A stretch of DNA of 46,984 nucleotides, from positions 61,180-108,163 of the forward strand of contig DEST01000115.1 of assembly GCA_002361365.1 (NCBI GenBank), in the 5' to 3' direction. Below, in pieces: positions 41,319 to 46,984 of the stretch (its first letter is position 1; every line of letters starts with the position of its first letter). The translations under genes and the position numbers were made by a program. Under the pieces are notes generated by a model that saw only the letters and a list, made by a program, of their open reading frames with translations, was not told the DNA's origin and ran no database searches. The DNA comes from Alphaproteobacteria bacterium UBA3307. Its GTDB lineage: Bacteria > Pseudomonadota > Alphaproteobacteria > RF32 > CAG-239.

Positions 41319-41807
41319 ATGCCTCAACTTGATTTATCGTCGTATATTTCGCAGGCATTTTGGCTGTTGTTAAGTTTTTGTATGCTGTGGCTTCTGCTTT
41401 CGACTTTTGTTGTACCTAAATTGGCAGACACCATTGAGCAACGCAAACGCAAAATTGATGAATATTTGCAAAAAGCAGAAACTCTTAATACTCAGGCCCA
41501 AAAGTCGCTCGAAAAATATCACACAACACTTGATTTGGCTGAAAAACAAGCTCAAGCGGAAATTTTGCACGGCAAAGAGGAACTTAAGGCTTATTTGCAT
41601 AAAGCCGAATCCGATTTGAGTGCCGAACTTAATCAAAAAATTGCCGATAACGAATTTATGTTGGCAACTCAAAAGGCGAATACCTTGCAAAATATAGAAG
41701 TAATGGCACAAGATTTGGCGTATCAGATTACCCAAAAACTCGGATTTGTAAATATCAGTCGACAAGATATTGCCGACACCGCACAAAAGGAAAAAGTCAA
41801 TGGATGA
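41319..41807 (+). CDS. ATP synthase F0 subunit b'
   Basis: One half of the peripheral stalk heterodimer found in Alphaproteobacteria and photosynthetic bacteria. The MPQLDLSSYISQAFWLLLSF start and single TM are typical of b'. A long charged helix follows (KRKIDEYLQKAETLNTQAQK). 162 residues. It overlaps the b gene by 8 bp. Confidence 0.92.
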   Translation: MPQLDLSSYISQAFWLLLSFCMLWLLLSTFVVPKLADTIEQRKRKIDEYLQKAETLNTQAQKSLEKYHTTLDLAEKQAQAEILHGKEELKAYLHKAESDLSAELNQKIADNEFMLATQKANTLQNIEVMAQDLAYQITQKLGFVNISRQDIADTAQKEKVNG

Positions 41808-42447
41808 AGCTTTGATTAATGAAATTTCAGAAACATCGACTGTTGTGCCAAGCGGGCAAGATATCATTGACGCCACACAAAATGCTATTATCGATGCGGC
41901 AGAAAATGTATCGGAAGCAATTGTTGCAACCGGAAAAACAGCAGCTACCGAATTGCCGGCAGAGCCATTTTATTTAGAAATTCACTTCTGGGTCGGTGTG
42001 GCATTCGTTTTGGCAATTTTATGTATTATTAAACCGATTTATAAGTTTGTAAAAGCCGCATTGTTACGCAGAATCGACAAGGTTGTAAGCGATATTGCAA
42101 ATGCAACTCAACTACGTGATGATGCGCAAGCACTGTTGGCAGACTATGAGCGTAAGTTTGTAAATGCACAAGATGAAGCGCAGAAACTTATTGAAAAATC
42201 ACGCAAAAATATGCAAAATATAAAAAAGCGCGAGCTTGCAACTCTGAAAACAGAATTGCAGAACAAGGAAAAAGAAGCAGAACGCAGAATCGCGGCGGCA
42301 ACCGAAAAAACAAAAGCTGAAATAAATCTTTTTGCCGGCCGTGCTTCGATAGATTTGGCACAAAAGGTAATCAATCGCTATTTACAAATTACTGATAAAA
42401 GTAAATTGATTGATGATGCAATTGCCGAGCTTGATAAACTTGCATAA
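41800..42447 (+). CDS. atpF: ATP synthase F0 subunit b with an N-terminal extension
   Basis: Second peripheral-stalk subunit. 215 residues instead of the usual 155-170. About 50 extra acidic/polar residues (MDEALINEISETSTVVPSG and on) precede the TM FWVGVAFVLAILCII. The long helix (KRELATLKTELQNKEKEAER) and the end domain are normal. AAAGGA precedes the ATG at 41800. Last gene of the F0 operon. Confidence 0.92.
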   Translation: MDEALINEISETSTVVPSGQDIIDATQNAIIDAAENVSEAIVATGKTAATELPAEPFYLEIHFWVGVAFVLAILCIIKPIYKFVKAALLRRIDKVVSDIANATQLRDDAQALLADYERKFVNAQDEAQKLIEKSRKNMQNIKKRELATLKTELQNKEKEAERRIAAATEKTKAEINLFAGRASIDLAQKVINRYLQITDKSKLIDDAIAELDKLA

Positions 42448-42465
42448 TTTTTTAATAATGCTCTA

Positions 42466-42509
42466 AAAAAAATCCCCTTGTCCTTTTTTGAATTGACAAG
42501 GGGATTTTT
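42466..42509. terminator. bidirectional terminator between atpF and ssb
   Basis: A 15-bp perfect stem (AAAAATCCCCTTGTC / GACAAGGGGATTTTT) has T runs on both strands. It serves the F0 operon on plus and ssb on minus. Confidence 0.93.
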
Positions 42510-42523
42510 GGTAACTGCACTAT

Positions 42524-43000
42524 TTAAAACGGAATATCATCATCTAAATCTGACGGTGTTGTCGCCGTACTATTATCCCAACCGGAATTGCTCGATGCCG
42601 CAAAAACATCACCGGCATCACCCATCGGCATACTTTCCGCACCACTACCGCGGCCATCGAGCATAATCATTGTACCGCCATAGCGTTGAAGCACAACCTC
42701 TGTGGTATAGCGATCTTGTCCATTATTATCCTTCCAAGTGCGAGTCTGTAACTGACCTTCAAGATAAACTTTAGAGCCTTTGCGCAAATATCTTTCGGCT
42801 GTATCTGCCAATTGTTTATTAAAAATTACCACACGGTGCCATTCGGTTCGTTCTTTACGTTCACCGGTTGTTTTATCATTCCACGAATCTGAAGTGGCAA
42901 CACGCAGGTTGACAACTTTATCACCGGAAGCCATGGTACTGACTGTCGGGTCTGCACCCAAATTGCCCACTAAAATTACTTTATTTATGCTCATAGCCAT
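42524..43000 (-). CDS. ssb: single-stranded DNA-binding protein
   Basis: Coats single-stranded DNA in replication and repair. 158 residues: OB fold 1-110 (NKVILVGNLGADP, TEWHRVVIFNKQLADTAERY, GSKVYLEGQLQTRTW), a short flexible linker, and the acidic tip DLDDDIPF that binds partner proteins. The start may be the second Met (42994). Normal. Confidence 0.96.
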   Translation of the reverse strand: MAMSINKVILVGNLGADPTVSTMASGDKVVNLRVATSDSWNDKTTGERKERTEWHRVVIFNKQLADTAERYLRKGSKVYLEGQLQTRTWKDNNGQDRYTTEVVLQRYGGTMIMLDGRGSGAESMPMGDAGDVFAASSNSGWDNSTATTPSDLDDDIPF

Positions 43001-43086
43001 AGTATTTTTCCTTTTAATATCAAACTTTATTTAAAATACGCTTTTTTTACAAAACCGCAAGACTTAAAACCGTATCTCCACATTTT

Positions 43087-45273
43087 TTACGCGGCATATG
43101 CTACCGGCGTGCAAAGTTCTTCCATCACTTCTTTTTTGAGGGTAACATTATCCGATTTGCCTGTTGCGAAAACCGGCAACTTTTCGTGATATAAAATTAC
43201 CCGCGGCAAATATAGTTCGGACATTCCGTTTGCTTTGACATAATCATGCAACATAGAAGATGTTACGCTCTTATTGTTGGTTACAAGCACAATTTGTTCG
43301 CCCTTGCTTTCGTGCGGAATAGCCACAACACCATAGTTATATTCGCCAAGCATTTCTTTTGTTGCATCAATTACCATATCTTGTACAGCATTGAGCGACA
43401 CCATTTCTCCGCCGATTTTGGCAAAGCGCTTAATGCGGTCTTTAATTGTGAAGAAGCCGATTTCATCTAAATCTACCACATCTCCGGTATGATACCAACC
43501 GTTTTGCGGCGGCACCAAAATCCCCGGATTATCAGGCATATAATAGCCGAGCATAACATTAGGACCTTTGACACACAACTCGCCGCCGGTATCAATCCCA
43601 TCTACCGGTTCAATACGGTATTGCATTCCCGGTAACAATTTGCCGATAGAACCAAATTTATTAAATATTCCGTTATTAGCCGTCATAACCGGAGAACACT
43701 CCGTAGAACCATAAGCTTCCATCATACGGATTCCGCAATGTTCCATCCACATACTGCGTGTATCCGGTTTAGCTGCTTCTCCGCCGGAATACATCAGGCG
43801 CACATTATGAAAATCATACGGATGCGCTATTTTGGCATAGCCACGCAAAAATGTATCGGTACCAATCATCAATGTTGCACCAAGTTCATACACCAACTCT
43901 GCCACCACGCGATAATGGAGCGGCGACGGATATAAAAACAGTTTAGAACCCTGAAACAGCGGGAATAACATACCAACCATCAGACCAAAACTATGGAACA
44001 TCGGCAAAGCATTAAACAGCAAATCTTTATAGGTAATAGTCTGAATTGCCGCCAACTGATTGACATTTGCAATCAAATTTGCGTGACTTAAAAGTACAGC
44101 TTTCGGTGCGCCTTCCGAACCTGAAGTAAACACAATCACCGCCTTTTTATTGCCCCCTATTCTATGAGGTATATGCTTTATTTTGTAGCTGATAAATGCA
44201 CTTATTTTAGTAAACAGTGACATTTTCTTTGCCAATTCTTCCAAATAAATAATTTTTATGCCGGCTTTTTCCAGTTCTTCGACTGCGGTCTCAAGTTTGC
44301 CTTTAACGATAAATGCTTTTGAAGTAATTACCGACTTTACCAATGCGGTTTTGCACATTGAAACCATATTTTTAGAGCCAACAGAGAAATTAATCATTAC
44401 CGGAGTGCGTTCAAAAGCCGAAAGTCCGAAAAATGTGCATACGGTGGCAATTGCATTCGGCAACAAAACACCGACGTTTTCATCATGGGAGGTAAATTTT
44501 TTAAAAGTACGTCCTAAAGCAAAAGCTGCAACAATAATATCTTTATAGGATTTTTGCTTACGGTTGATATCTTCTATAATGCGAGGACGTTTAGAAAACC
44601 ACCCTGTACGCGAATATACTTTTGCAGTTTTCATCAATTGAGCAAAAAGCGAAATATTTTTATTATAATTTATTTCAAAGCACATTTCACGCAAAATCAT
44701 ATATACTTCATTGCTGATATGATCACGCTGGCGACGCAATTCGTCCTTCAGTTTGAAACTGCGCGGTTTGCCGACATAAATACGCATTTTAGGCAACGGG
44801 CGGTGCGGTAAATGTCCTTTTGTTTTAGAAAAATAGCCGTATTGCGGACCGTCAATCCATACCGGAATCAGCGGAGCCTTTGACTTATCGGCAACAAGAC
44901 CCGGAGCTTCATAAATTTTCATCAATCCGCCATCTTCGGTAATTCTTCCTTCTGCAAAAATCACCACCAAGCGGCCTTCATCAACTTTGGCAATCAGTTT
45001 TTTGATATCCGTCGGCTCAATCGGGTTAAATTGAATTACATCGGCGCGCTGCATTAAAAAACGTATCCAATGCCGCCGATATAAATGTCCGCCCAATGCA
45101 AACACCGGATTTCCGGGTAAAAATGCAAACAACAAAATCGGGTCAAGATAAGAAACGTGATTGACAACATATACACCTTTTTGCGGGAGTTTATTGACGT
45201 CAAAATTAAATATACACTTTGCTTTCATCAATTTTAAGACGAATCTCAAGCAAAATCGAACAAATTCTTTCAC
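43087..45273 (-). CDS. aas: bifunctional acyltransferase / acyl-ACP synthetase (Aas-like)
   Basis: Re-acylates lysophospholipid using free fatty acids. 728 residues. The N-terminal PlsC domain has H39-x4-D44 in VNHVSYLDP and the acceptor-site FAEGRITEDGGLMKIYEAPG. The C-terminal AMP-binding domain has VIVFTSGSEGAPKAVLLSHA near 380, YGSTECSPV, WYHTGDVVDLDEIGF and a final FATGKSDNVTLKK with the catalytic Lys. The domain order is that of E. coli Aas; the third (LplT) partner is absent. Monocistronic. Confidence 0.88.
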   Translation of the reverse strand: MKEFVRFCLRFVLKLMKAKCIFNFDVNKLPQKGVYVVNHVSYLDPILLFAFLPGNPVFALGGHLYRRHWIRFLMQRADVIQFNPIEPTDIKKLIAKVDEGRLVVIFAEGRITEDGGLMKIYEAPGLVADKSKAPLIPVWIDGPQYGYFSKTKGHLPHRPLPKMRIYVGKPRSFKLKDELRRQRDHISNEVYMILREMCFEINYNKNISLFAQLMKTAKVYSRTGWFSKRPRIIEDINRKQKSYKDIIVAAFALGRTFKKFTSHDENVGVLLPNAIATVCTFFGLSAFERTPVMINFSVGSKNMVSMCKTALVKSVITSKAFIVKGKLETAVEELEKAGIKIIYLEELAKKMSLFTKISAFISYKIKHIPHRIGGNKKAVIVFTSGSEGAPKAVLLSHANLIANVNQLAAIQTITYKDLLFNALPMFHSFGLMVGMLFPLFQGSKLFLYPSPLHYRVVAELVYELGATLMIGTDTFLRGYAKIAHPYDFHNVRLMYSGGEAAKPDTRSMWMEHCGIRMMEAYGSTECSPVMTANNGIFNKFGSIGKLLPGMQYRIEPVDGIDTGGELCVKGPNVMLGYYMPDNPGILVPPQNGWYHTGDVVDLDEIGFFTIKDRIKRFAKIGGEMVSLNAVQDMVIDATKEMLGEYNYGVVAIPHESKGEQIVLVTNNKSVTSSMLHDYVKANGMSELYLPRVILYHEKLPVFATGKSDNVTLKKEVMEELCTPVAYAA

Positions 45274-45533
45274 GAGTAGTCCCTTTCCGTAGTTACGTAC
45301 AAGATATTTTGTTTATAGCATAGTCCGTATTTTTGTAAAGCAAAAGACTATAATAATCAACAAGCCGCAGATATAGCAATTTGTACGGTAAACGTTATAT
45401 TTTTAGCTAACGCACAACTGCTGTTTATAAAATGGCGAAAAATCTTGCTAAAAACGAAAATATATGGTTTATGGTTTCCTTAGGGAAACTATCAAAAATG
45501 TTTCCGTTGTTTCAATAACATAACAGGACTACT
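45274..45533. promoter_or_regulatory. divergent region between aas and the FadL-type gene
   Basis: 260 bp, AT-rich, with promoters for both genes expected. GTTTCC-TTAG-GGAAAC at about 45475-45490 is a short inverted repeat just upstream of the porin gene and could be an operator or leader hairpin. No coding sequence seen. Aas and FadL both handle fatty acids, so shared control is plausible. Confidence 0.4.
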
Positions 45534-46826
45534 ATGAAAAAAGCTTTGATTTTTACGACGGCACTAGGCACAATATTGCTTTCTGCAAATGCGAATGCCG
45601 CCGGTTTTCATTTGCGTGAACAATCAGCTGCTGCGCAAGGTAATGCGTTTGCCGGAGCAACTGCCGGTGCTGAGGATAACTCTTACGCATATTATAATGT
45701 GGCAGGTTTAACACGCCAAAAAGGTACGCAATTAACTATGGGCGGAACATATATTGCCCCAAAAGCCACCGCCAAAGATGTTTACAGCGCAGATGGTAAA
45801 CGTGATGCCGATGTACAAAATGTGGTGCATGCGGCAGTTTCTCCGAATATTACGGTTTCTCATCAAATAAACGACAAGTGGTTTATCGGTTTGGCCGGTA
45901 ACAGTCCGTTTGGTATGATTACCAAATATGACCATCAATGGGTTGGTGCGGACCATGGAATTACTTCTGATGTTAAAACCGCTACTTTTACACCAATGAC
46001 AGCTTACAAAGCAACTGATAAACTTTCGCTCGGAGCCGGTGTACAGTTTCAATATTTATGGGCGCATTTGACAAGCAGCAGTTCCAAAACCGGTACCGGG
46101 TTGGTGGCAGAAGATGGTAACAGTTGGGCCGCCGGATATCAACTTGGAGCGCTCTATGAAATAAATGACAGCACACGTTTCGGCATGGGATATCGCAGTG
46201 AAATTAAGCACAAAATTAAAGGAAAAATGAAATCTTCGGGCAGCATCTATACGCAAATGGGCGGAGAAGCAGGAGCGCAAGGTGAATTTATTGATTCTCT
46301 CTTAAATCAACGCATTAAAGTAGATTTAGATACACCGGCAATGTTCTCTTTAGGTGCTTATCATGAAATCAATGACCGGTGGGCGATTATGGCAGAATAT
46401 CAACGCGTATTTTGGAGTTCTTTTCAAGATTTAACCTTTAAGAGCCGCAATGGGAATAATATGCCGGGAAAGGATTATATTGCGTCGGTTAACGAAAAAT
46501 GGCGTGACACCAACTTTTTTGCCTTCGGTACCAGTGTTAAGTTGGACGAACAGTGGAAACTGCGTTTAGGTATAGCATACGACCAAAGTGCCGTGCGTTA
46601 TCAGCATCGGACACCGCGCATTCCGGATACCGACCGCTATTGGACAACCATTGGTTTGGGATATCAGTATAATGAACATTTGAGTTTTAATGCGGCTTAT
46701 ACTTATATCAATGCCCGTAAGGCCAGTTTGGATACACGTTTGACCGGTAATGACGGACGACATATTACAGCGGAATATCATAACTCCATACAAGCGTTTG
46801 CTTTTGGTCTGTCTTACAAATTTTAG
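45534..46826 (+). CDS. FadL/OmpP1/TodX family outer-membrane transporter
   Basis: A beta-barrel channel for long-chain fatty acids or other hydrophobic compounds. The signal peptide is about 1-22 (ends ANANA). The hatch region is GFHLREQSAAAQGNAFAGAT, followed by EDNSYAYYNVAGLTRQKG, the FadL pattern. Alternating barrel strands (LGAGVQFQYLWAHL, FGMGYRSEIKHKIKGKMKSS) follow, and the last residue is Phe, as in Bam-inserted barrels. 430 residues, normal. It faces the aas-like gene, which would use imported fatty acids. Confidence 0.92.
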   Translation: MKKALIFTTALGTILLSANANAAGFHLREQSAAAQGNAFAGATAGAEDNSYAYYNVAGLTRQKGTQLTMGGTYIAPKATAKDVYSADGKRDADVQNVVHAAVSPNITVSHQINDKWFIGLAGNSPFGMITKYDHQWVGADHGITSDVKTATFTPMTAYKATDKLSLGAGVQFQYLWAHLTSSSSKTGTGLVAEDGNSWAAGYQLGALYEINDSTRFGMGYRSEIKHKIKGKMKSSGSIYTQMGGEAGAQGEFIDSLLNQRIKVDLDTPAMFSLGAYHEINDRWAIMAEYQRVFWSSFQDLTFKSRNGNNMPGKDYIASVNEKWRDTNFFAFGTSVKLDEQWKLRLGIAYDQSAVRYQHRTPRIPDTDRYWTTIGLGYQYNEHLSFNAAYTYINARKASLDTRLTGNDGRHITAEYHNSIQAFAFGLSYKF

Positions 46827-46860
46827 GAATTTTACTTCATGAAACTCTCCTTATCGGAGA

Positions 46861-46896
46861 AAAAAGCGCCTCATACTGGTTGAGGCGTTTTTTGTT
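46861..46896. terminator. bidirectional terminator between the porin gene and ftsK
   Basis: The stem CGCCTCA / TGAGGCG with a 6-8 nt loop has A/T runs on both sides, 35 bp after the porin stop and 20 bp after the minus-strand gene's stop. Confidence 0.88.
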
Positions 46897-46915
46897 TTAT
46901 GGCAGTCGATATTTT

Positions 46916-46984
46916 TTAATCAGCCCCGATTACTTCGCGTCGACCGACGTGGTCTTGTTTTGTAACAACACCTTCTTGTTCCAT
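46916..46984 (-). CDS. ftsK: C-terminal end of DNA translocase FtsK (partial)
   Basis: The last 22 codons on the minus strand read MEQEGVVTKQDHVGRREVIG and end AD. This matches the end of the FtsK gamma winged-helix domain (E. coli: MEAQGIVSEQGHNGNREVL). The rest lies beyond the window. FtsK drives chromosome segregation and activates XerCD, whose xerD gene is in this window. Confidence 0.8.
   Translation of the reverse strand: MEQEGVVTKQDHVGRREVIGAD

Overview
The window looks like part of an AT-rich alphaproteobacterial chromosome, probably from a host-associated or gut lineage. The signs are a separate F0 operon atpI-atpB-atpE-b'-b with no F1 genes beside it, an addB-addA recombination pair, tyrS divergent from an anmK homologue, xerD beside aroK, and a DciA-like DUF721 gene followed by a DsbA-like gene. 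The lineage is inferred from gene families and order; no rRNA gene is present to fix it.

Layout. 1-5.2 kb: a cut tRNA-Arg, small unknown genes, a eukaryotic-type ileS and a ROK-family kinase. 5.2-12.7 kb: tyrS, then a tightly overlapping plus-strand operon of a divergent anmK, a GldA-like ATPase, a three-part membrane fusion (ABC-2 permease + GldG-like + DUF4340) and a cation diffusion facilitator. 12.7-18.5 kb: a minus-strand envelope operon murJ - DUF2333 - Nfu - Bax-like protein - PAS histidine kinase. 18.6-20.4 kb: small plus-strand genes, including an exported and a non-exported protein built from the same 11-residue repeat, then tRNA-Ser(GGA).

21.8-28.15 kb is the accessory part. It starts at tRNA-Ala(CGC). 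The 3' end of that tRNA is repeated exactly 234 bp downstream, and the terminator behind it reappears almost unchanged at 28.12 kb. Between them are unrecognised genes: a minus-strand set including a protein with an internal duplication and a frameshifted small gene, and a plus-strand array in which the 3' end of a phage-like gene is repeated three times, each time overlapping the start of a different small multi-spanning membrane protein. No integrase or transposase is visible. This array is the best candidate for an undescribed system.

28.2-47 kb returns to core genes: rplK-rplA (without rplJL or rpoBC beside them), trxA, addB-addA, an aroK-rdgB fusion, a 52-residue membrane protein, xerD, the DUF721/DciA gene, the DsbA-like gene, the F0 ATP synthase operon with an unusual c subunit, ssb, a two-domain acyltransferase/acyl-ACP synthetase, a FadL-type porin, and the last 22 codons of a probable ftsK.
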